Assembly (NCBI RefSeq): GCF_001426885.1 | Contig: NZ_LMFP01000026.1 | Coordinates: forward strand, 52,339 to 116,338 | Direction of reading: 5' to 3' | Origin: Pelomonas sp. Root1444 | Lineage (GTDB): Bacteria > Pseudomonadota > Gammaproteobacteria > Burkholderiales > Burkholderiaceae_C | DNA length: 64,000 nucleotides | Shown here: piece by piece, positions 57,077 to 64,000 of the stretch | How positions within the stretch are numbered: the stretch's first letter is position 1 | How the letters are laid out: the number at the start of each line of letters is the position of its first letter | Notes under the pieces: generated by a model | Told to the model about the DNA's origin: nothing | The model's input: only the letters and a program-made list of their open reading frames with translations | Database searches by the model: none | Program-made: the position numbers and the translations under genes

Positions 57077-57915
57077 AGGTGCACAGTTCGCCGGTCGATG
57101 TCTCTATCATCACCTGCTCTTATAACCAGAACAGATTTCTGACAACAACGATCGATTCGGTGCTGGCGCAGACCGGCGCCGCCGTGGAATATCTGATCAT
57201 CGACGGCGGCTCGACGGACGGCAGCTCCGAAACCATCGCGCGTTACGCTGATCGCTTGGCATATTGGGTTTCGGAACGCGACGAAGGACAGTCTGAGGCG
57301 CTGAACAAGGGGCTCAAGCGCGCGACGGGAGATATTGTCGGGTGGTTGTGTTCCGATGACGTGCTGTTGCCCGGCGCGCTGCAGCGGGTGGTGGAGATCT
57401 TCAGGCTTCACCCTGAAGTCGACGCTGTGTATGGCAACGCGATATTGATAGACGTCCAGGGCAATGTCATGCGGCCCAAACGGGAGATTGATTTCCATCC
57501 CTGGCTGATGGTAGGAGATCACAATTACATCCCGCAGCCAGCGATGTTCTGGCGTCGCCGCGTTCACGAGCGGATCGGGTATCTGCGCGAGGATTTGCAT
57601 CTCACGATGGACCTGGAGTTGTGGTTGCGATTTGGCAAGTCCGGGTGCCGCGTGCTGCACGTCGATGAGTACTTCGCCGGCATGCGTTGCCATACCCAGC
57701 AAAAAGTCTTGGTCCATCCGGAAGCTTTGACTGTCGAAAACGACAATTTGCGTGCGACCTATCAACCGGCATGGGCTCGGCGCACACCTTTGCGCTTGTT
57801 CCGCTTATTGGCCAGGACCGGTCGCATCGTGCTGAAAACCGTGATCGGCGGCTATTCCAGCCGACCGCCTCAAGCCTTGGTCGACCGCCTGCGCGAAATG
57901 CATGAGCCGCGCTGA
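57073..57915 (+). CDS. Family 2 glycosyltransferase
   Basis: A 280-residue GT-A fold enzyme. The N-terminal VDVSIITCSYNQNRFL, the nucleotide-binding IIDGGSTDGS and the metal-binding SDD in WLCSDDVLLPGAL define family 2. EGQSEALNKGLKRATG is typical of WcaA/EpsE-type transferases. The donor sugar is unknown. A GTG start overlaps the polymerase stop as GTGA. Confidence 0.9.
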   Translation: MKVHSSPVDVSIITCSYNQNRFLTTTIDSVLAQTGAAVEYLIIDGGSTDGSSETIARYADRLAYWVSERDEGQSEALNKGLKRATGDIVGWLCSDDVLLPGALQRVVEIFRLHPEVDAVYGNAILIDVQGNVMRPKREIDFHPWLMVGDHNYIPQPAMFWRRRVHERIGYLREDLHLTMDLELWLRFGKSGCRVLHVDEYFAGMRCHTQQKVLVHPEALTVENDNLRATYQPAWARRTPLRLFRLLARTGRIVLKTVIGGYSSRPPQALVDRLREMHEPR

Positions 57916-57925
57916 AGGCATTGAC

Positions 57926-59119
57926 ATGATCGGAGATCAAATATTGCGCCGCACCATCGTTCTCGTTGAGCCGATTTGTCGCGGCAGCCGCCTGCAGATT
58001 CTTGCCAACACGTTGTCGGCGCTGCGCGGCCGCGCGGACGTGATTCTTGTCACGCGGCGGGACTATCAAACACCACATTTCCACGAGTTGGTGGATGCCG
58101 AGAATCTGACGCCTCGCGTGGTCGCGGTCGAGACCGATCTCGGTGGCGCTTGGATGCGTAACCTGAGTCGCGCGGAGTTTGCGTTGTTCGTGCAAGCGCT
58201 GAAAGGGTTGGAAGCCGAACTCGCAGCGCGGGGGCGCTACGACCTGGTTTTCATGGCGCTGGACGACTACCTGAAAGCGTACGCCTTGGCCGCGCTCGAG
58301 CTGAGGTCGTCCTTGCGCCACGCGGTGATTCGCTGCGTCAAATACCGGGTCGAGTACCTTTTCTTCATTCGGCCCGGTGCCCTCGTCCGCGGCGCGGTGC
58401 TGAGGGCGATGACGCGCTGGGCCCTGTTTGCGTCCGGCGCCCGGCTGATCACGTTCGACGAGCGCTTGAGTCAGCAATCCGCCGCGTATTGCGCGGGGCT
58501 GCTACCTGACCCCTGGTTTGGGCCGTTCTCGCCCGAACTCAGGGCCGATGGACGCGCTTTGCTGGGCGTGGCGCCCACCGATTTCGTGATGCTCTCCCTG
58601 GGCAAGCAGGATCGACGCAAGGGCATCGACTTCCTGATCGACGTGTTTCCTCAGGCGGCGCGCGATCCGCACGTGAAGCTCGCTGTGGTTGGCACGATTG
58701 CTGCTGAATTCGCGCAGCCCTTTGCAGAACTGCAGCGCAACTTCCCGACGCAGATCGTTCACGTGAACCGCTTCGTGCCCGAATCGGACCTTCCCAAGTA
58801 TTTCGCAGCGACTGACGCCTTCCTGCTGCCCTACAGCGAGGACTTCACCGCCACGAGCGGCACGTTGGCTCGGGCGGCCGCTTCCGGCGTGCCGGTGCTC
58901 GCCACCCATCATGGGCTGGTGGGTTACCGCGTGAAAGCCTATGGTCTGGGCGCCGTGTTTGGTGTGGGCGACCACGCGACTTTCATCGAGGCGTTGCAGA
59001 CCCTGCGTTCACGTGGCGCTGCTCAGCAAGACGCCACCCGCGGCGCTGCGCTGGAGTTCGCCGACCGTTGCTCGTTGCCGCGTTTCGAAGCTGCGATGCG
59101 AGCGGCACTTTCTGTTTAA
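57926..59119 (+). CDS. Glycosyltransferase, GT4-like
   Basis: A 397-residue GT-B-type protein. The N-terminal half begins RTIVLVEPICRGSRLQILANTL. The C-terminal half has LGKQDRRKGIDFLIDVFP, VNRFVPESDLPKYFAATDAFLLPYSEDFTATSGTLARAAASGVPVLAT, typical of group 1 transferases, although the last Glu of the E-x7-E motif is not obvious. The ATG at 57926 is chosen for its gaagg site; the ATG at 57902 overlaps the previous gene. The acceptor is unknown. Confidence 0.8.
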   Translation: MIGDQILRRTIVLVEPICRGSRLQILANTLSALRGRADVILVTRRDYQTPHFHELVDAENLTPRVVAVETDLGGAWMRNLSRAEFALFVQALKGLEAELAARGRYDLVFMALDDYLKAYALAALELRSSLRHAVIRCVKYRVEYLFFIRPGALVRGAVLRAMTRWALFASGARLITFDERLSQQSAAYCAGLLPDPWFGPFSPELRADGRALLGVAPTDFVMLSLGKQDRRKGIDFLIDVFPQAARDPHVKLAVVGTIAAEFAQPFAELQRNFPTQIVHVNRFVPESDLPKYFAATDAFLLPYSEDFTATSGTLARAAASGVPVLATHHGLVGYRVKAYGLGAVFGVGDHATFIEALQTLRSRGAAQQDATRGAALEFADRCSLPRFEAAMRAALSV

Positions 59120-59134
59120 ATTCCCGAGGTTAAA

Positions 59135-60430
59135 TTGAACGTATTGATATTGCACGGATATTCGGACTCCAACAAGGGGGATCTTGCAATCGTGGTTGGC
59201 ATGGTGCAGGGGATTGTTGCGACCCGCCCTGGCGTGCAGATTCAGTTGCAATCAGTCTACTCTCAGGCCGATCCCGAGTTTGACTTCCATCACCGTTTTG
59301 TCCGAAAGATTGGCGTTCAGGTGCAGCAGATGGCGGTGCCGTCGCCCTACGTCGATTCGACGGATCAGAGCCGCTTTCGCAATATCGGCGCATTGCGCAA
59401 CCTCGCCATGAGTGCGTTTGCCGAGATGTGCGCGCGCTTACTGCCCCCATTGGGCGCATTGTTTCCCCGGCAAGCAGAGGCCCTCAGCTGGATAAAGAAG
59501 AGCGATATCGTTTTGCTCAAGGGTGGGCAGTATATCTATAACGATCAGCGTGGCTTGCGTGCTTTTCTCTATCTTTGGCGCATTCTTCATCCGATTTATG
59601 TTGCGGTCGGTATGGGGAAGCCCGTCGTGATGGTCGGCCAGAGCGTCGGCCCCTTGGTTGATGAGCGTGGCCGTCGGATGACCGCCAAGGCTCTTGGCCT
59701 ATGTAAACGTCTGGTGGTACGCGAGAAAAAGACTCAAGCCCTGATGGCTGAACTGGGCTTGCAGGCATCGACGGAGCTCGCCCCCGATTTCGCCTTTCTT
59801 ATTGAGCCGAAACGTCCCGACTCGTTCCCGCAGACCGCGGACCGGATTGAGTCAGGCAGATGGTTGGGAATCACCGTTGTCAAATGGTCGTTTCCGGATG
59901 CGTCGGATCCCCAGGCCAAGCGCATGGCCTACCTCGATGCGTTGACCGAAATCGCGAAGCGGATTCATGCGAAAAGTGGTCTCAGCATGGCGCTGTTTCC
60001 ACAGGTGACGGTCCAGCATCACGGCGAGAGCGATGTGGATTTGTTGAAGCAACTCGCGGAACGTCTGGTGCAGCTCAATATCCCGCATTTCCTCGTCGCG
60101 GACGACCTTGCGCCGGAGGAGTTGAGCTATTTGTACGGCCGGTGCGAGGTTCTGCTGGGCACGCGATTGCATTCGTGTATTCTGGCGGCCTGTGCGGCAA
60201 CGCCGGTGGTTGCCATTCGATATCAGGGCTTCAAGACCGAAGGCATCATGGCCGAGCTGGGCCTCGCCGACTCGGTTTTCGACATCGCAGCTATGGACGT
60301 CGATGGCATCGAAGCGGCCATCTATCGGTCACTCGAATCACGTGCCCGTATTTCGGCGCAGATTAAAGCGCGGGTTGATGGCTTTAGGAAACAGCTGATT
60401 GAAGTGCTGGACCGGGTTCTGCCCCGCTAA
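59135..60430 (+). CDS. Polysaccharide pyruvyltransferase
   Basis: A 431-residue pyruvyltransferase of the WcaK/AmsJ/CsaB superfamily, which adds ketal pyruvate to sugars and makes the polymer acidic. The fold begins LILHGYSDSNKGDLAIV. Later signatures are MVGQSVGPL and, near the C-terminus, LLGTRLHSCILAACAATPVVAIRYQGFKTEGIM. The start is a TTG at 59135 with a gagg site, which gives the family N-terminus. The acceptor residue is not predictable. Confidence 0.9.
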   Translation: MNVLILHGYSDSNKGDLAIVVGMVQGIVATRPGVQIQLQSVYSQADPEFDFHHRFVRKIGVQVQQMAVPSPYVDSTDQSRFRNIGALRNLAMSAFAEMCARLLPPLGALFPRQAEALSWIKKSDIVLLKGGQYIYNDQRGLRAFLYLWRILHPIYVAVGMGKPVVMVGQSVGPLVDERGRRMTAKALGLCKRLVVREKKTQALMAELGLQASTELAPDFAFLIEPKRPDSFPQTADRIESGRWLGITVVKWSFPDASDPQAKRMAYLDALTEIAKRIHAKSGLSMALFPQVTVQHHGESDVDLLKQLAERLVQLNIPHFLVADDLAPEELSYLYGRCEVLLGTRLHSCILAACAATPVVAIRYQGFKTEGIMAELGLADSVFDIAAMDVDGIEAAIYRSLESRARISAQIKARVDGFRKQLIEVLDRVLPR

Positions 60431-60487
60431 GGTGGCACCGCAGTGCCGAGATGCCGAGTCACCGGAGACTAGATTGGTTGTTGATAC

Positions 60488-61666
60488 ATGAGCGCCGCCC
60501 TGCGAGTTTTGGTTTGCCATAACCGGTATCAGCTGCGCGGCGGGGAAGATTCGGTTTGCGAGTCCGAAGTCGAGTTGCTGCGTCAATACGGCCATGACGT
60601 GCAGATGTTCGAGCGGAGCAATGCCGGCATCGACACGGGCTCTCCCAAGTTTGCGGCTGCAGCCGAGGCAATTTGGTCCAGCGACAGCGCGCGGGATTTT
60701 GAGAAAAAGCTGGAAGAGTTTAGGCCGCACGTGGTTCACGTACATAACACGTTCGCAAAAATATCTCCTTCGATTTATTGGGCGGCGAGCCGGGCCCATG
60801 TGGCGGTGGTGCAGACGCTGCACAACTTCCGTTTGTTGTGCCCGCAGGCGATGTTTCTCCGCGATGGCAAGGTATGCGAAGACTGCCTAGGCAAGCTGCC
60901 ATGGCGCGGCGCCGTGCGAGGGTGTTATCGCGGTTCGGTTGCCCAGAGCACCGTGTTGGCATCGATGGTGACGGCTCACCGCATGATCGGTACATGGCAG
61001 AGCAAGGTGACACGCTATATCGCGTTGAATGAGTTTTGCCGCCAGAAGTTCATTGAGGGTGGGCTGCCAGCCGACCGTATCGTCATCAAACCGAATTTCG
61101 TTGATTTCGAGGCGCCGCCGACGGGAGCGCGTGAAGGTTTCCTGTTCGTCGGTCGGCTGTCGCTCGAGAAAGGAATTGACACTTTGGTCAGCGCGGCACA
61201 GCAGGTGGGTGGACTGCACTTGCGCGTTGCCGGAACCGGCCCGGAAGCGCACCTGTTGCATGGCGTGGCGGGCGTGGATGCGTTGGGCGCGCTGGACGGA
61301 AATGCAGTTCGCTTCGAGATGTCGAGGAGCATGGCGTTGGTGCTGCCCAGCATTTGGTACGAGAACTTTCCGCGTACGTTGGTGGAAGCGATGGCTTGCG
61401 GGCTCCCGATCATTGCCAGCCGCATCGGCGCGTTGGCCGAACTGGTGGACGAGGGTGTTTCGGGCTTGTTGTTCGAAGCGGGCAATGCAAGCGACCTTGC
61501 CAGCAAGCTCCAGTGGGCCAGAGAAAACCCAGAGGCGCTGCGATCCATGGGTATTCGTGCACGCCAAATCTACGAAGACAAATTCACCGCAAGTCGAAAC
61601 TATGCTCAGATGATGGCCATATACGAGGACGCGATGGAGCAGGCGAAGAAGGACGGCCAGCGATGA
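60488..61666 (+). CDS. Family 4 glycosyltransferase
   Basis: A 392-residue GT4 enzyme. The acceptor half includes RYQLRGGEDSVCESE and PHVVHVHNTFAKISPSIYW. A cysteine group (CPQAMFLRDGKVCEDCLG, then GCYRGS) is the type seen in many GT4 members and may bind zinc. The donor half has FVGRLSLEKGIDTLVSA and PSIWYENFPRTLVEAMACGLPIIAS, with the E-x7-E motif. The donor sugar is unknown. It is separated by a 57-base gap from the pyruvyltransferase and overlaps the next gene. Confidence 0.9.
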   Translation: MSAALRVLVCHNRYQLRGGEDSVCESEVELLRQYGHDVQMFERSNAGIDTGSPKFAAAAEAIWSSDSARDFEKKLEEFRPHVVHVHNTFAKISPSIYWAASRAHVAVVQTLHNFRLLCPQAMFLRDGKVCEDCLGKLPWRGAVRGCYRGSVAQSTVLASMVTAHRMIGTWQSKVTRYIALNEFCRQKFIEGGLPADRIVIKPNFVDFEAPPTGAREGFLFVGRLSLEKGIDTLVSAAQQVGGLHLRVAGTGPEAHLLHGVAGVDALGALDGNAVRFEMSRSMALVLPSIWYENFPRTLVEAMACGLPIIASRIGALAELVDEGVSGLLFEAGNASDLASKLQWARENPEALRSMGIRARQIYEDKFTASRNYAQMMAIYEDAMEQAKKDGQR

Positions 61667-62424
61667 GAAGTACCGTGCCGGTGCTTGATGCGAACATAGA
61701 CGCGGTGACCTGGACCGATGCATTGGCCCGCATTTTTCAGTGGGCAAACGCGCGCGAGAGTCGGTATGTCTGCATTTGCAACGCCCACTCTGTCGTGACG
61801 GCGAGGCTGGATCCGGCATTTGGCGCGGTGGTTGCTGAGGCCGACTTGGCGACGCCTGACGGTGCACCGGTGGCGTGGATGATCAGAAAGCTGGGGCATC
61901 CTTCCCAGCAGCGCATCAATGGTCCTGATCTGATGTGGAAGTATTGCGATGCCGCCTCGCGAAGAGGCGAATCCATTTACCTTTACGGAGGCACACCCGA
62001 AACGTTGGAGATTTTGCAGCGCCGTCTGGCGCATGAGTTTCCTTCGCTTCGAGTGGCTGGCGCGGAGTCACCGCCCTTTCGGGCGTTGAGCGATGATGAA
62101 GATGCTCTTACGGTCGCACGGATCAATGCTTCGGGCGCCGGCACGGTGTGGGTCAGTCTCGGTTGTCCGAAGCAAGAGAAGTGGATGGCTGCACACCGCG
62201 GTCACGTGAATGCCGTGATGATCGGCGTGGGCGCTGCCTTTGACTATCACGCGGGCACCATTCAGCGCGCGCCGAAGTGGATGCAGAACGCCGGTCTGGA
62301 ATGGCTTCATCGGCTTTGCTCCGAACCAAAGCGCCTCTGGAAGCGTTACCTGGTGACCAACACATTGTTTGTCATAGGCGCGGGCGCACAATTGTTACGC
62401 GGCGGCAGGCCGAAGCGGTCATAG
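61663..62424 (+). CDS. WecG/TagA/CpsF-family glycosyltransferase (GT26)
   Basis: A 253-residue GT26 enzyme. Family features are CNAHSVVTARLDPAFG, ADLATPDGAPVAWM, GPDLMW, IYLYGGTPET and VSLGCPKQEKWM, ending with APKWMQNAGLEWLHRLCSEPKRLWKRYL. Such enzymes add N-acetylmannosamine(uronate), glucose or similar to a lipid-linked first sugar. The protein is probably membrane-associated through its basic C-terminus. The ATG overlaps the previous stop as ATGA. Confidence 0.92.
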   Translation: MRSTVPVLDANIDAVTWTDALARIFQWANARESRYVCICNAHSVVTARLDPAFGAVVAEADLATPDGAPVAWMIRKLGHPSQQRINGPDLMWKYCDAASRRGESIYLYGGTPETLEILQRRLAHEFPSLRVAGAESPPFRALSDDEDALTVARINASGAGTVWVSLGCPKQEKWMAAHRGHVNAVMIGVGAAFDYHAGTIQRAPKWMQNAGLEWLHRLCSEPKRLWKRYLVTNTLFVIGAGAQLLRGGRPKRS

Positions 62425-62433
62425 GATCTACTG

Positions 62434-62465
62434 CGAGTGTTTCGGTCCGCCACCGGACGCACTCG
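62434..62465. other. Two-tier hairpin before the last hydrolase gene
   Basis: The outer arms cgagtg (62434-62439) and cactcg (62460-62465) and inner arms gtccg (62445-62449) and cggac (62454-62458) form an interrupted stem around a four-base loop. It lies 24 bases before the hydrolase start. No T run follows, so attenuation, message processing or protein binding are all possible. Confidence 0.4.
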
Positions 62466-62488
62466 ATTGAACAGTTAAGGAGCGTCGG

Positions 62489-63940
62489 ATGGGGCAGTCT
62501 TTGGCCGACTTGAACTCGAATGTGGCCGAGTCTCTCGCGCGCTTCAAGCTAAGTCGGGATAACTTCGGCATCCACTATGTGCGGTGGCCGTACGACCCGG
62601 CCGTTCGCTCTGACGGCAAGTTCGCCAGCAACAATCCGAGTCGCTGGCAAACGGAGATTGGCGAGAGCGTGGGATGGTTTCGGGCTTTTGACCCGAACAT
62701 TTTTGGTCGCTATATAGGCGGTTCGTTTGTTCAAGTTGGAATGACCAATGAGAACCCGTCGTCACCCTATGGGCGCATCGAGGGTGGTAAATGGTTTCAA
62801 GGCATGCTGCGCGCCGATGGAAGCTATGACTTCAGCAAGTTGGATTTGGTGCTCAACGCATGTGAGGCTAAGAATCTGAAGGTGCTGATGTCTATTGGCG
62901 CACAGGGTGCGTACTGGGATGGCGGCAAGTACGTAGAGCATGCGTTGCCAACCGGTGAATTCGCTTCACTGAATTGGGAGGCCTACCAAACTCGGTTGCT
63001 TAAATTTTTGGGAGCCTTGTTCGACCACGCCGGCAAGCGCATCTCGGCGATCGAGTTGGCCAATGAACCGGGTCGGCTGGTACGGCTGGATACAGCGGTC
63101 GGTCCAGGGCACACGCAGCGTTTGGTGGTCATGTGTCGGTTGGCCAAGCAACAGATTGCGGCACGAGGTTTATCGACGCTGGTGCTGTCCCCGCCTTTCC
63201 AGGGCGGTGAAGGAAAGGAAGTCACTGCGTTCCTCACGGCCTCCGCCGCGGGAATCGCCGTGAGCGGGAAAGACGGCGCAGGTACCACGGGGCGCGACTG
63301 GATTGACGTGCTGGCGCACCACAACTACGGCAATTTCAGCGACAGAGCGGCTGGCAAATCCGCGGCGCGATTGGATGCTGCCCGAATCAATGATTCAGCG
63401 GCTGATGACGCTTACCCTGCAAATACCGCCTTCGCTGACATGTTGTCGAAGGGGCGCAATATTGCTGCCGCAGCGAGCGCTGGTGGCTGGTCAGGCAGGC
63501 GTTGGAATACGGAGTGCAACGTGACCGGCGTGGTAAGTCGCAGCGGTTGGCATCCAAGGAAGATGACGCAAGCGGGGATGAAGCGACTCTATTTTCAAAC
63601 CTTGCTCGCATCGTTCGCGAGCGGTTATGAGAAATGCTTCCTTTACGCGGCCGATCATCCGACGCTCGGTTTTTATGACGAGACCGGTACGCCACCACCC
63701 GGTGAGCCTTCGGATTGGTACTTCAAAGCGCCTGACAACACGGCACGAGGTGCAGCTGCTCTCGCTCAAGTCATCGCCGCGCTGAAAGCGGGGAAGACCG
63801 TGGGGCGCAGTGAGGATTCGTCCCTTTTGAACTCCTCTCTCATGGGCGCTATATCCGGCGCCGACCTGGTAAGTGGCCCTACGAACCTAGGCGTTGCAGC
63901 CCTCGGCTGGGTTGTCCAGCGCCGCGATCGGCTCAAGTGA
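62489..63940 (+). CDS. Clan-A glycoside hydrolase without signal peptide
   Basis: A 483-residue (beta/alpha)8 hydrolase. IELANEPG carries the likely acid/base Glu193, and WNTECNVTG the likely nucleophile Glu342; the spacing fits clan A enzymes such as GH39 or GH5. FGIHYVRWPYDP at the start resembles beta-xylosidase-type GH39 openings. The family is not fixed. The start has an aaggag site and no signal peptide precedes it, so the enzyme appears cytoplasmic, which is unusual for polymer degradation. It is probably the last gene in the visible part of the eps locus. Confidence 0.75.
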   Translation: MGQSLADLNSNVAESLARFKLSRDNFGIHYVRWPYDPAVRSDGKFASNNPSRWQTEIGESVGWFRAFDPNIFGRYIGGSFVQVGMTNENPSSPYGRIEGGKWFQGMLRADGSYDFSKLDLVLNACEAKNLKVLMSIGAQGAYWDGGKYVEHALPTGEFASLNWEAYQTRLLKFLGALFDHAGKRISAIELANEPGRLVRLDTAVGPGHTQRLVVMCRLAKQQIAARGLSTLVLSPPFQGGEGKEVTAFLTASAAGIAVSGKDGAGTTGRDWIDVLAHHNYGNFSDRAAGKSAARLDAARINDSAADDAYPANTAFADMLSKGRNIAAAASAGGWSGRRWNTECNVTGVVSRSGWHPRKMTQAGMKRLYFQTLLASFASGYEKCFLYAADHPTLGFYDETGTPPPGEPSDWYFKAPDNTARGAAALAQVIAALKAGKTVGRSEDSSLLNSSLMGAISGADLVSGPTNLGVAALGWVVQRRDRLK

Positions 63941-64000
63941 ACCGCCCCGGGAATCGCGGAGGCCCGTTGGTTTAAGTCAGACGGTCGCGGCCTGACCAGC

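Overview
The window looks like the chromosome of a high-GC betaproteobacterium of the order Burkholderiales, near the Roseateles/Mitsuaria/Rubrivivax group. This rests on gene content and order (recO-pdxJ-acpS, rne divergent from rluC, rluC-HAD phosphatase-Rieske-sppA, a DUF971 gene before ubiE, the fused FAD/Fe-S DUF3683 oxidoreductase) and on the strong G/C third-position bias. No tRNA, rRNA, CRISPR array, insertion sequence or integrase was seen.

Layout. 1-8.5 kb: the 3' end of recO, an unknown gene pair (cytosolic-type protein plus exported partner) wedged before pdxJ-acpS, then two unknown envelope genes and a POT peptide transporter on the minus strand. 8.6-12.1 kb: RNase E (rne) with a terminator and an unusually long, hairpin-rich leader. 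12.1-16.5 kb: rluC, an unknown secreted protein, a phosphoglycolate phosphatase-like HAD, a Rieske protein and an S49 peptidase, closely packed. 16.5-21 kb: an Asr-like Lys/His-rich small secreted protein, gamma-glutamyltransferase, a PPC-domain protein, an MFS transporter and a GNAT. 21-28.4 kb: a plant-polysaccharide module (Tat-exported GH3, PA14-containing GH31 alpha-xylosidase, multidomain SGNH esterase) with a tandem GntR/FadR-type operator before the esterase. 28.5-33.3 kb: a complete ugpBAECQ operon. 33.5-38.4 kb: the DUF3683 FAD/Fe-S oxidoreductase, a HIT protein and a small secreted protein. 38.8-45.8 kb: a secreted subtilase, a PEP-CTERM protein, an M13 metallopeptidase, a stand-alone PstS, DUF971 and ubiE.

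46-64 kb is an exopolysaccharide locus coupled to exosortase: epsD (lipoprotein PPIase-family), epsE (export), epsF (chain length), epsG (Wzz-associated kinase-type ATPase), exosortase B, epsI, GDP-fucose synthesis (gmd, fcl), an acetyltransferase, a flippase, a polymerase, four glycosyltransferases, a pyruvyltransferase and a clan-A glycoside hydrolase without signal peptide. From about 47 kb, and again after 55.8 kb, base composition is visibly less GC-rich than in the housekeeping genes. The predicted product is a fucose-containing, probably acetylated and pyruvylated polymer. The exosortase is expected to process PEP-CTERM proteins, and one candidate substrate lies about 9 kb upstream. The priming glycosyltransferase is not in the window, so the locus probably extends beyond the right edge.
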